Source of the DNA: DASSWB01 sp035705495
GTDB taxonomy: Bacteria; Bacteroidota; Bacteroidia; Flavobacteriales; Flavobacteriaceae
Reading direction: 5' to 3'
DNA: 15,231 nt
Assembly: GCA_035705495.1 (NCBI GenBank)
Contig: DASSWB010000136.1
Span: 1-15,231 of the forward strand
In this document: one piece after another, positions 6,899 to 14,020 of the stretch
How the letters are laid out: the number at the start of each line of letters is the position of its first letter
Numbering within the stretch: the stretch's first letter is position 1
Notes under the pieces: generated by a model
Told to the model about the DNA's origin: nothing
The model's database searches: none
Seen by the model: only the letters and a program-made list of their open reading frames with translations
Program-made: the position numbers and the translations under genes

Positions 6899-7993
6899 TT
6901 ACACGTTAAACCTAAAATGCATGACATCTCCATCTTTAACGATATACTCCTTTCCTTCCACCCTCATTTTTCCGGCCTCTTTTACTTTTGCCTCACTTCC
7001 GTAAGTCACAAAATCTTCATAAGCAATCACTTCTGCCCGAATAAAACCTTTTTCAAAATCGGTATGGATTACACCCGCGGCCTGTGGTGCTGTATCACCA
7101 ACATTGATGGTCCACGCACGTACTTCTTTCACTCCTGCCGTAAAATACGTTTGTAAATTAAGCAATTTGTATGCTGATCGAATTAAGACAGCGGAACCCG
7201 CTTCTTCCAATCCGATATCCTGAAGGAACAATTGTCTTTCTTCGTAATCTTCGAGTTCGGTAATATCTGCTTCGGTTCCCACCGCCAAAACAATGACTTC
7301 TGCACCTTCTCCTTTTACCGATTCTTTTACTTTCTCAACAAATTCATTTCCTGAAACTGCCGATCCTTCATCTACATTGCACACATACATTACAGGTTTA
7401 TCTGTAATAAATTGCAATGGTTTTATAAATTCTTCCCTTTCTGAATCGGTCAAATCAATAGCACGGACAGAAATTCCGGCCTCCAGACCTTTTTTCACTT
7501 TCAAAAGTGCCGCTTCTTCTTTTTGTGCTTCTTTATTTCCTGTTTTTGCAGCGCGTTTTACTTTTTCCAGTTTTTTATCGGTGGTTTCAAGGTCTTTCAA
7601 CTGCAACTCAATGTCGATCGTTTCTTTATCACGAATCGGATCAATGGAACCATCAACGTGTACAATATTTTCATTTTCAAAACAACGCAATACATGAATA
7701 ATAGCATCTGTTTCCCTAATGTTCCCCAAAAATTGATTTCCAAGACCCTCGCCTTTGCTCGCTCCTTTTACCAATCCTGCGATGTCGACAATCTCAACGG
7801 TAGCGGGTAAAACTCGTTCTGGCTTTACCAATTCTTCCAGTTTTTCCAAACGAGAATCCGGTACGTTTACCACTCCAATATTAGGTTCAATAGTGCAAAA
7901 AGGAAAATTGGCACTCTGCGCCTTTGCATTCGATAAACAATTGAACAAAGTTGATTTTCCCACGTTCGGAAGCCCTACTATCCCTGCTTTCAT
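6899..7993 (-). CDS. ychF: Ribosome-associated ATPase/GTPase YchF (Obg family)
   Basis: This conserved P-loop NTPase binds ribosomes and, unusually for its superfamily, prefers ATP. The 364-residue length is typical. Motifs seen are the P-loop GLPNVGKS (7-14), the switch I region NFPFCTIEPN (29-38), and the G3 motif DIAGLVKGASKGEGLGNQFL (70-89). At the G4 position it has NVDE (206-209) in place of NKxD, the substitution that defines YchF and underlies its relaxed nucleotide specificity. A helical insertion spans about 125-175. The C-terminal TGS-like domain (about 280-363) ends with VKDGDVMHFRFNV, matching the family. C33 corresponds to the cysteine implicated in redox sensitivity of the E. 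coli protein. It is transcribed alone, with a good -7 box about 40 bp upstream and a terminator after the stop. Confidence 0.98.
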   Translation of the reverse strand: MKAGIVGLPNVGKSTLFNCLSNAKAQSANFPFCTIEPNIGVVNVPDSRLEKLEELVKPERVLPATVEIVDIAGLVKGASKGEGLGNQFLGNIRETDAIIHVLRCFENENIVHVDGSIDPIRDKETIDIELQLKDLETTDKKLEKVKRAAKTGNKEAQKEEAALLKVKKGLEAGISVRAIDLTDSEREEFIKPLQFITDKPVMYVCNVDEGSAVSGNEFVEKVKESVKGEGAEVIVLAVGTEADITELEDYEERQLFLQDIGLEEAGSAVLIRSAYKLLNLQTYFTAGVKEVRAWTINVGDTAPQAAGVIHTDFEKGFIRAEVIAYEDFVTYGSEAKVKEAGKMRVEGKEYIVKDGDVMHFRFNV

Positions 7994-8033
7994 TCTATTT
8001 CAGTTTAATTTTTATTTTCAAAAAATAAGTCAG

Positions 8034-8041
8034 CAAATATA
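8034..8041 (-). promoter_or_regulatory. Putative -7 promoter box for ychF
   Basis: On the minus strand this reads TATATTTG, an exact TAnnTTTG match, about 40 bp before the ychF ATG. A possible -33 TTG (minus strand, 8067-8069) is 25 bp away, slightly longer than usual. The predicted leader would be about 30 nt. Confidence 0.5.
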
Positions 8042-8127
8042 GTTAAAGGAATTATAATATTCGGTTCAATTTGAAATATCACATCTTTTAAAAACATTTG
8101 GAAAATCTTACCATTCTGTTATTAATT

Positions 8128-8153
8128 ATTAACAACATGAATCAGTAATTTTA
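8128..8153 (+). promoter_or_regulatory. Putative promoter of the first secreted paralogue
   Basis: ATTAACAAC, nine bases, then TAATTTTA, ending 27 nt before the ATG at 8181. The gene for the paralogue at 8893 has the same ATTAACAAC and the same 9-base gap before TATCTTTA, so the arrangement appears conserved between the duplicated genes. Confidence 0.45.
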
Positions 8154-8180
8154 GAATTCAAAGTTAAAAATATTGATATT

Positions 8181-8699
8181 ATGAAAAAATTCATAATGGT
8201 GCTCGCACTAGCAGCTTTTACCACCGGATTTGCACAGGAAAAAAATGTGAACAAATCTGAAGAGGTGCGTACCACCAAAGCAACGGTTAAAACCAATAAA
8301 GGATTGGAAACCGTAAGTAAAAAAGAAAAAATTGAGGCACGTCAAGTTATTGAACTCAAAAATGCCGATAAAAAGAAAGTCAATTACGAGGTAAAAGAGC
8401 AGCCTTTCGTAATAGAATATGAAACTTCATTTACTTCTGGAGACACCAATTATAATTTTACCCCTGATGATAAAGGATTTGTGTTAACCAGAGAGAATAA
8501 TGGAAATGGTAATGAGAAAATGATGCCCTACGGGAAAGCCCGGGAAACCGGAAACGAAGGTGTTTTCATTATCAGCACAAAAAACAAGAATAATTTTGCG
8601 ATCGGTAGCTTTGATGCCGAAGGGAATTTTATCATTGAGACTTATGATCCCAAAGCCGATGTTATTGTAAAAGAAGTTTTTGTGCGAAGTAAAAAGTAG
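8181..8699 (+). CDS. Secreted/periplasmic protein, tandem paralogue A, unknown function
   Basis: The 172-residue product has a clear signal peptide (MKKFIMVLALAAFTTGFAQ) with cleavage expected after A18. A Lys/Glu/Thr-rich, probably disordered segment follows (about 20-75). A C-terminal domain of about 95 residues contains NYNFTPDDKGFVLTRE (90-105), a central loop with MMPYGKA, and FDAEGNFIIETYDPKADV (144-161). The gene at 8893 encodes a shorter protein with the same order of elements: F-x-F-x-x-D-x-x-G-[FY], then G-x-FD-x-x-GNF-x-x-x-TYDP. The two are therefore tandem paralogues. The repeated short strands and the FD..GNF turn suggest a small beta-sheet fold. No catalytic motif is evident. 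It is divergent from ychF, has its own promoter-like element, and is followed by a strong terminator. Confidence 0.8.
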   Translation: MKKFIMVLALAAFTTGFAQEKNVNKSEEVRTTKATVKTNKGLETVSKKEKIEARQVIELKNADKKKVNYEVKEQPFVIEYETSFTSGDTNYNFTPDDKGFVLTRENNGNGNEKMMPYGKARETGNEGVFIISTKNKNNFAIGSFDAEGNFIIETYDPKADVIVKEVFVRSKK

Positions 8700-8722
8700 G
8701 ATTTGAATAGCCTTTTTGATAG

Positions 8723-8766
8723 AAACCACTCATTAAATACGTTTTCAGTTTAATGAGTGGTTTTTT
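8723..8766 (+). terminator. Strong intrinsic terminator after the first secreted paralogue
   Basis: A perfect 15-bp stem (AAACCACTCATTAAA at 8723-8737 with its complement at 8749-8763) has an 11-nt loop and runs into six Ts. It lies 24 bp after the stop codon and separates the two paralogous genes into independent units. Confidence 0.9.
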
Positions 8767-8849
8767 CTTGTTTTCAATTCTTATTTCTGGTTGCAGAGCA
8801 TCCTCGGACTTCAACAAAATATTATTTATTTAACTGGAAATTAAAAATA

Positions 8850-8875
8850 ATTAACAACGGGCTGAATTATCTTTA
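8850..8875 (+). promoter_or_regulatory. Putative promoter of the second secreted paralogue
   Basis: ATTAACAAC, nine bases, then TATCTTTA, ending 17 nt before the ATG at 8893. It matches the element upstream of the paralogue at 8181 in sequence and spacing, and the downstream octamer matches those before the two lipoprotein genes. Confidence 0.45.
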
Positions 8876-8892
8876 AGTAAAAACTAATAGCT

Positions 8893-9327
8893 ATGAAAAA
8901 GTTGGTTATAATGCTGATAATTGGATGTATTTCAACAGGATACGCGCAAATAGAAAAACACGATTCTTCAACAGAAAGTCGAAATACTTTGGAATATGAG
9001 CGGGAAAACGAATCGAAAGATGTTGATGTTAGAACCTACGTTCAAAATGACAGGAACTTCACTTTTCGATCTGACGAATTTGGATATATTATTATGGGAG
9101 AAACAAAAGATGGAGCACAAACAACCATTGGAAAGCTAAGAAAGGCGCCAAATAATGAAAATTTTTATGTTTTATTCTATGAAGGTCGAAACAATCCGTC
9201 GTACGGTAGATTCGATCCTGACGGAAACTTTCACAGTTACACCTATGATCCCATCAAAGATGAAGTTCTGGAAGACAACTACACCATTTCGCCGATGAAG
9301 TCCAATCGATCCAGAAATCCGCAGTAA
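8893..9327 (+). CDS. Secreted/periplasmic protein, tandem paralogue B, unknown function
   Basis: The 144-residue product starts with a signal peptide ending STGYAQ, with cleavage expected after A18 as in its paralogue. An alternative lipobox-like IIGC places a Cys at residue 12, but the hydrophobic stretch before it is short, so signal peptidase I is more likely. The mature protein has a polar linker (20-55) and a domain with NFTFRSDEFGYIIMGE (55-70) and GRFDPDGNFHSYTYDPIKDE (105-124). These elements line up with those of the product encoded at 8181, while the linker is shorter and the tail is basic (SNRSRNPQ). The TAA is only 20 bp from the convergent ClC gene stop, and no hairpin terminator is seen there. 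Function is unknown. Confidence 0.8.
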   Translation: MKKLVIMLIIGCISTGYAQIEKHDSSTESRNTLEYERENESKDVDVRTYVQNDRNFTFRSDEFGYIIMGETKDGAQTTIGKLRKAPNNENFYVLFYEGRNNPSYGRFDPDGNFHSYTYDPIKDEVLEDNYTISPMKSNRSRNPQ

Positions 9328-9347
9328 TTTTTTAAATCGAAAAAAAT

Positions 9348-10616
9348 CTATTTCTCCATTTGCGCACTAATAAATGGAATGCGCGGTGCCAAGAAATACC
9401 CTGTTAAACTTGCAAATAAAATCGGAATAAAAAAATCAAATCCCGTAAGCGTGGCCAGTAAAATGGTTGTGCTCATGGGTGTTCTTGTTACGCACGAATT
9501 AATTGCCGCCATACAGGAAATCACTGTCAAGGATAAATTGATATGTGGGAAAACCGAATGTAAGACCAATCCCAACGCCGCGCCGGCAAAAAACAATGGA
9601 ATGATAAATCCGCCGCGCCATCCTGAAGTCACGGTAATTGAAATGGCCAAAATTTTGAAAGCCAAAACTGCGATTAAAAACTGAATGGTGAAATCGCCCA
9701 ACAAAAGCTCATTGATTTCATAATGACTGAAGTATCGCGTAATTGGATAATAATATGATATTACCCCCAATAAAATTCCGCCAATAAACATTTTGATATA
9801 AATAGGAACTGGAATTTTAGAAAAAGCCTTTTTCAGAAATCTAGTACAAAAGATGAATCCCCAACCCAAAATGGTGGCTGCGATACCAAATAATACCGCA
9901 TACACAAAATCGAAAACTGTTGTAAGTTCGTATGAAGGCAAATCCCACATAGGTCCCAATCCCAAATGAATGACCAGCGCAAAAACCACATAACTGAAAC
10001 AACTCGCCACAATGGCCGGAATAACCGCTTTATAATATTCCACTGCATGTTTATGGTGAAGGATTTCAAGAGAAAATAAACTTCCACCCAGCGGCGCTCC
10101 AAAAAGTGCCGTAAACCCCGAAGCCATTCCTGCAATACTTAATGAGCGTAACTCCTCACCTTTCAACCTCAATAGTTTTCCGATATAAGATCCCGTTGAT
10201 CCAGTAACCTGGACCAAAGGTGATTCAGGGCCCAAGCTTCCCCCTGCTCCAACACAAAGCAATGACGACAAAATCATGGACGGATTGTTTTTGGGATCAA
10301 GTTTCCCTTTATTGAACCGAATATTGTTCACAATAAGCTGCATTTCCCCAGGATCGCCTATAAAATAAATCACAAGTCCGGCTAATAATCCGGCGATTGC
10401 CATTGTGGGAATCACCAACCAACCGGTAAAAAATGCGATTTGATGCGTAAGGAAATCCAGTGCAATCCAATAAAGTCCGGCAATCAAACCACCAATCAAG
10501 CCCAAAATGGCCCAAAGTAAAAACATCCTACTAAACACAAAAGGATTGAATTTAATAGGACTGTCTAAAATATCATTCGAATAATTAACGAGCTTTCGGC
10601 GGCGTTTAAGTTTCAA
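9348..10616 (-). CDS. ClC-family anion channel/transporter, divergent
   Basis: This is an integral membrane protein of the voltage-gated chloride channel (ClC) superfamily, 422 residues with about ten hydrophobic segments and no C-terminal CBS domains. The gating glutamate is E131 in GGSLGPESPLVQ (125-136), which aligns with GREGPTVQ of E. coli ClcA. GAPLGGSLFSLE (173-184) aligns with NAPLAGILFIIE, and GGFIIP (335-340) aligns with GGIFAP. Several canonical residues differ. The GSGIP signature is replaced by GDPGEM (87-92), the internal proton glutamate (E203 in ClcA) is I185, and the central tyrosine (Y445) is F393 in GFDFFIP. These changes argue against classical 2 Cl-/H+ exchange and leave the transported ion open. 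It stands alone, convergent with a secreted-protein gene, and is divergent from the TerC gene. Confidence 0.92.
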   Translation of the reverse strand: MKLKRRRKLVNYSNDILDSPIKFNPFVFSRMFLLWAILGLIGGLIAGLYWIALDFLTHQIAFFTGWLVIPTMAIAGLLAGLVIYFIGDPGEMQLIVNNIRFNKGKLDPKNNPSMILSSLLCVGAGGSLGPESPLVQVTGSTGSYIGKLLRLKGEELRSLSIAGMASGFTALFGAPLGGSLFSLEILHHKHAVEYYKAVIPAIVASCFSYVVFALVIHLGLGPMWDLPSYELTTVFDFVYAVLFGIAATILGWGFIFCTRFLKKAFSKIPVPIYIKMFIGGILLGVISYYYPITRYFSHYEINELLLGDFTIQFLIAVLAFKILAISITVTSGWRGGFIIPLFFAGAALGLVLHSVFPHINLSLTVISCMAAINSCVTRTPMSTTILLATLTGFDFFIPILFASLTGYFLAPRIPFISAQMEK

Positions 10617-10922
10617 AACGGGTAATTTTTAAATTTAAAAAAACAGGCTGCGAAGTTAGGGAAAATATGAGGATTTGAGGAAGGGAAATATTCTTAATTC
10701 CAATTGAGGTTGTATAGGTAGTTTCAATCCTAGTTTTCTAGATGGATGGTTTCCAAACTACCCGATGAAAATTTAATTCACTTTCCTGTTTATCTGATAT
10801 TCAATAAATATTACCGCCTTTGGCTAAGTACGAGAAGTATCTCTCCAAAATTTCAAATATTTTTATGAATCATATTCTTAAAATCTTTTAAATTCGCTTC
10901 TTCTAACAATCAAATTCTTACA
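10617..10922. other. Divergent intergenic region between ClC and TerC genes
   Basis: These 306 bp carry no credible coding frame and no exact TAnnTTTG promoter match for either gene. The only clear structure is the nested inverted repeat at 10717-10762. I looked for a yybP-ykoY manganese riboswitch, because that element often precedes TerC-family genes in other phyla, and saw no resemblance. Confidence 0.5.
10717..10762. repeat. Nested inverted repeat (possible hairpin)
   Basis: GGTAGTTT at 10717-10724 is the perfect complement of AAACTACC at 10755-10762. Between them, ATCC pairs with GGAT and CTAG pairs with CTAG around a TTTT loop, giving a stacked but bulged hairpin of 46 nt. It has no T-run, so it is unlikely to be a terminator. 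It could be an operator or part of a 5' leader. Confidence 0.4.
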
Positions 10923-11633
10923 ATGGAAATTTTTCTGGAATTGGACACTTGGGTCGCATTGCTCACACTTACCTTTATGGAAATCGTATTGGGGATAGAC
11001 AATATTATATTTATCTCAATTGTCGCCGGAAAACTTCCTGCAGATCAACAGAAAAAAGCAAGATTCTGGGGATTGGGCCTTGCCTTGATCATGAGAATTG
11101 CATTGTTGTTCAGTATTACTTGGCTCATCGGACTTACAGAACCGGTTCTGAGCATTTCTGATTTTGACCTGAGCTGGCGCGACATTATTCTCGCCGCAGG
11201 GGGAATTTTTCTAATCGTAAAATCCATTATGGAAATCCATCACAAGGTTGAAGGAGATGAAGAGAAATTGGTGGATACCAAAGTAAATACTTTTGGTTAT
11301 GCCATTTTGCAAATTGTGCTTCTCGACATTATTTTTTCTTTCGATTCTATTTTAACCGCGATAGGTTTAACCGAACAAATCCTGCTCATGGTTATTGCAG
11401 TGATCGTTTCCATTGGCGTAATGATGGTTTTTGCAAAATCTATCGGCGATTTCGTAAACAAATATCCTACGCTTCAAATTCTCGCTTTATCGTTCCTTAT
11501 CCTAATCGGATTTATGTTGGTGATTGAAGGACTACATTATCATGTACCAAAAGGATACATCTATTTTGCAGTATTCTTCTCATTGATCATCGAAATGCTG
11601 AATATTAGGTATCGGACGAAGCGGGTGAAGTAA
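10923..11633 (+). CDS. TerC-family integral membrane protein (YgdQ-like)
   Basis: A polytopic membrane protein of the TerC family, 236 residues with about seven hydrophobic segments. The length and sequence resemble E. coli YgdQ rather than longer TerC or Alx. The family signature is present twice: FMEIVLGIDNIIF (18-30) with E20, D26 and N27 in the first helix, and LLDIIFSFDS (133-142) with D135 and D141 in the matching helix. These acidic residues lie within the membrane and are thought to handle divalent metals, since relatives export manganese. A cytosolic charged loop lies near 104-122. The C-terminus is basic (RYRTKRVK). The start at MEIFLELDTW places the first helix correctly. The gene stands alone, with no recognisable riboswitch and no terminator hairpin. 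The ion it moves cannot be told from sequence. Confidence 0.93.
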   Translation: MEIFLELDTWVALLTLTFMEIVLGIDNIIFISIVAGKLPADQQKKARFWGLGLALIMRIALLFSITWLIGLTEPVLSISDFDLSWRDIILAAGGIFLIVKSIMEIHHKVEGDEEKLVDTKVNTFGYAILQIVLLDIIFSFDSILTAIGLTEQILLMVIAVIVSIGVMMVFAKSIGDFVNKYPTLQILALSFLILIGFMLVIEGLHYHVPKGYIYFAVFFSLIIEMLNIRYRTKRVK

Positions 11634-11990
11634 ATGTTGTTAGGCTGTGTTTTCGGCTTTAGGCTGTATGTTGTATATTGTATAACGTAGATTGTAGGAT
11701 TTGGATTTAGTGTTCGGTTAAAGAGCATAGACCGTACACTACAAGAAAATAGAAAAAAGATTTGATCCTAACTAATAATATTTAAGTTGCCCGTTCTAAA
11801 ACAATGAAAATTGAAAATTCTGAGCTTTTTATTTTCAGCCGTAAGCTTTGGAATTTGGAACATGATTTTTTTTGAAATTTGTTTTTCCTTTTTGGAATTT
11901 GACTTTTCAGATGTAAGGCTATAGGCTCTAAGTCCGTAAGCATTAGGCTTGGAATTTGGAATTTGATTTTCCTTTTTGGAATTTGAAATT
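11634..11990. repeat. Non-coding region with degenerate GGAATTTG-type repeats
   Basis: This stretch separates the convergent TerC and DUF1989 genes. TTAGGCTGT occurs twice (11640-11648, 11659-11667). Between 11839 and 11990 lie two diverged units, each starting CCGTAAGC (11839, 11934) and sharing a perfect 20-base direct repeat (11883-11902 and 11967-11986). GGAATTTG occurs five times (11850, 11894, 11951, 11958, 11978). A related stretch lies at 14970-15034. An open frame on the minus strand across this region is just the translated repeat. The repeat ends right at the DUF1989 stop codon. Confidence 0.7.
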
Positions 11991-12569
11991 CTACAAAATC
12001 TCGTAATGTATTGGTTTAAAACTCCCATTGTTGCTGTCTTCGGCCGAACAGGCGGTCAAGCCGACAATCAAGTCCATTTTGGCTTCGAATAGAACATAAT
12101 CTCCAGCTTTGCTTTTTGGTGGTGCAACTCTGAGTCGGCCGTCGGGGTGAAATTGGACGTTCATGAATATATTGAAGGCGGTTGGAATATCATCGGGCAT
12201 AATTCCGTAGGCTTCCAGATTTTTATAGAGGTTTTCAAAACAACTGGGATGATATTCGTGGTTGTCGTACATGATTTTAAAAGTCTCCGGACTGCAAGGC
12301 GCCAGTAAAAAGTCGTTTCTGCCGTTCGTGTCTTTTAGGATTTTCATCATTCTATTGCTTCGGTTGCTCCACAAACAATTGTTTTCGGAAATCAACATCT
12401 TTTCTTCGAAATCCATTGTTTTTCCAGATGAAATTTTTTCCCTGATGTCTTCGGCATTGAACAATACCATATCACTCACCTGCTCCCCTTCCGGATCTAT
12501 TACTTTTAATTGTTGGCCTTTTTTGATTTTAAAAGCGACCCCAGTTTGTTTTTCAATTTTATAAACCAT
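11991..12569 (-). CDS. DUF1989 (urea carboxylase-associated) family protein
   Basis: The 192-residue product matches the DUF1989 family, whose best-known members are the carboxyguanidine deiminase subunits CgdA and CgdB, acting after guanidine carboxylase. Family hallmarks seen are PCSPETF (91-97), HEYHPSC with H104, H107 and C110, the segment NIFMNVQFHPDGRL (133-146), AGDYVLFEAKMDL (155-167), and the late TACSAEDSN with C174 followed by KPIHYEIL. The spaced Cys and His residues probably form the metal and active site. No guanidine or urea carboxylase gene lies in the window, and the protein is alone rather than part of a CgdA-CgdB pair, so its substrate is open. The start overlaps the end of the PaiB-like gene by 11 bp, indicating coupled translation. 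The terminal TAG borders a repeat tract. Confidence 0.9.
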   Translation of the reverse strand: MVYKIEKQTGVAFKIKKGQQLKVIDPEGEQVSDMVLFNAEDIREKISSGKTMDFEEKMLISENNCLWSNRSNRMMKILKDTNGRNDFLLAPCSPETFKIMYDNHEYHPSCFENLYKNLEAYGIMPDDIPTAFNIFMNVQFHPDGRLRVAPPKSKAGDYVLFEAKMDLIVGLTACSAEDSNNGSFKPIHYEIL

Positions 12570-13167
12570 GTTCCTTTTTTATATTTTCACTTATTTCTAC
12601 GGAATTTTTATCTGCTTCCAAATGTGCCACAACAGATTCTACATCTTCCCTTTCAAAACCTTGATGTAACTTGGCAATTGCTTCGATTTTAAAGGGCTCA
12701 CACCAAAATCCAATGATATTCGGAAAATTTAAATCTACTATTTTCTTCGGAATATTTTTTAGATAAAGCGGTTTCTCCTGATTTTTTTCGAAATGAAAAA
12801 CAAGCTTTTCCAAAGAATCTTTCAATTCCTCCTCGGATTGAACCTTAATTTTCACATTCACATGAACTGCCGAATAATCCCAGGTACTAATGTCCTTTTC
12901 ATTGTACCAAGAAGAAGAAACATAAGCATTCGCTCCTTGAAATACCAGCAAAGCTTCTGCGCCATTTTTTAAATACTGAAATTGCTCATTATGTTTTGAA
13001 ATATGGCCAAACAATATAAAATCCGTGGAAATCCCTTTTGGGAGAACTGGAATATGCGTAGCCAACAACCGATTTCCATTGATGACAAAAGTCGCAAAGG
13101 GATGATTTTTTATAAATTCAAAAATGTACTCCTGATTTTCCTTTTTGTACTTTTTTGGTTGGTACAT
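12559..13167 (-). CDS. PaiB-like FMN-binding split-barrel protein
   Basis: The product is about 202 residues and belongs to the PaiB family (FMN_bind_2), related to the pyridoxamine-phosphate-oxidase-like split barrel that binds FMN and, in some relatives, heme. Seen are MYQPKKY at the start, HPFATFVI, ATHIPVL, FGHISKHNEQ, LLVFQGANAYVSSSWY (about 72-87) and TWDYSAVHV. The C-terminal GFWCEPFKIEAIAKLHQ matches the family's closing motif. I place the start at the ATG at 13167, not at the TTG at 13173, because PaiB proteins begin MYxPxxF. B. subtilis PaiB was described as a negative regulator linked to polyamine acetylation, but the biochemical role is unsettled and no helix-turn-helix is visible here. 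It lies 58 bp after the YqcI/YcgG-family gene and overlaps the DUF1989 gene. Confidence 0.9.
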   Translation of the reverse strand: MYQPKKYKKENQEYIFEFIKNHPFATFVINGNRLLATHIPVLPKGISTDFILFGHISKHNEQFQYLKNGAEALLVFQGANAYVSSSWYNEKDISTWDYSAVHVNVKIKVQSEEELKDSLEKLVFHFEKNQEKPLYLKNIPKKIVDLNFPNIIGFWCEPFKIEAIAKLHQGFEREDVESVVAHLEADKNSVEISENIKKEHGL

Positions 13168-13225
13168 ACTCAATTACGAATTTTTTCTTTTTAAAAAATC
13201 TGGATACAATATACGTTTTTACATT

Positions 13226-13918
13226 TTAAAAAGATTTCGCGTGAAAAGGACATTTCCAATTTGCGTCAACTTCCCTCCCACTATATTGTCGTGCTTCACT
13301 ACTTTCCCCGAAATCTTCAAGCATCGGGTTCACACTTCCCTGTAATTCAACATCCCTTTCCCTTATCTTGTCCCGAACGTTGTGGTAAGCGCCCATTTCC
13401 CGTAATTTTTCAAATTGAGCGTGTAAATTAAACACCATTGCCGTCACTGGACTTCTTCTTGCCATTCTTGAACTATTGGGATGCATTCCAACCAAATAAA
13501 AAGATTTCCCCAGCAAACTGAAGCTGAAATTCTTACTCTCAACATCACGGTCTACGTTCGGATCCCAAGGCTGATTATCAAATTCATGTAAATATTGCAG
13601 CTGTTTCCAAAGCAACTCTTCAAACTGTTTTTCGGACAGATTTTTTACATTCGGAAAAACAGCAATAAAGGTGAAAAAATCATTGGTTTCAAAGTCGTAC
13701 GAATCCAAATAGCGTCGAAGATCTTTTAAAATTGACTGTGCAACAGACCTTGAACCTAATTTTTCATAAACATGAAAATCGACTTGACGCTGGGTAAAAA
13801 CACTCTGCGCCATTACGCAAGGGTGGTTGTTTTCCAAGATAAATTTTTCAAAATCTGCGTAAAGGGAATTCGTGGTTTTCTGATCTTGTTCAGATTCAGT
13901 TTTTACTTCATTGTCCAT
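13226..13918 (-). CDS. YqcI/YcgG family protein (GntA-type heme-dependent N-hydroxylase family)
   Basis: The 230-residue product matches the YqcI/YcgG family along its length. Motifs in order are NHPCVMAQ (31-38), DFFTFIAVFPN (80-90), LSEKQFEELLWKQLQYLHE (94-112), WDPNVDRD (118-125), FSFSLLGKSFYLVGMHPNSS (131-150) followed by RMARR (151-155), VFNLHAQFEKLRE (162-174), IRERDVELQGSVNPMLEDFG (185-204), EARQYSGRE (208-216) and WKCPF (221-225). A member of this family, GntA of cyanobacterial guanitoxin biosynthesis, is a heme enzyme that N-hydroxylates a cyclic guanidine. H146 is a possible heme ligand, but that is a guess. Length is normal and nothing looks broken. No other guanitoxin genes are present, so the substrate here is unknown. 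The 102-bp gap to the WYL gene could hold a promoter, although no exact box is seen. Confidence 0.9.
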   Translation of the reverse strand: MDNEVKTESEQDQKTTNSLYADFEKFILENNHPCVMAQSVFTQRQVDFHVYEKLGSRSVAQSILKDLRRYLDSYDFETNDFFTFIAVFPNVKNLSEKQFEELLWKQLQYLHEFDNQPWDPNVDRDVESKNFSFSLLGKSFYLVGMHPNSSRMARRSPVTAMVFNLHAQFEKLREMGAYHNVRDKIRERDVELQGSVNPMLEDFGESSEARQYSGREVDANWKCPFHAKSF

Positions 13919-14020
13919 TTCATTGAATTTTTATACAATTTAATAGACGGAAGAGTAAAATGTTATGTGTTTAAGAGAGATTTAACTGGTTTTTTTTCTG
14001 ATTTTCCCCTTCTTTATAAG

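Noticed and set aside
7293..7810. Several plus-strand open frames opposite ychF
   Set aside because: They lie antisense to a strongly conserved gene and have Ser/Phe-rich composition typical of the opposite strand of real coding DNA.
10617..10922. yybP-ykoY-type manganese riboswitch upstream of the TerC gene
   Set aside because: I looked because of the known association, but the conserved core is absent; only an unrelated inverted repeat is present.
11768..12028. Minus-strand open frame of 86 codons in the repeat tract
   Set aside because: Its peptide is a translation of the GGAATTTG-type repeat and overlaps the end of the DUF1989 gene; composition is not protein-like.
13165..13173. TTG at 13173 as start of the PaiB-like gene
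   Set aside because: The ATG two codons later gives the conserved MYxPxx start of the family.
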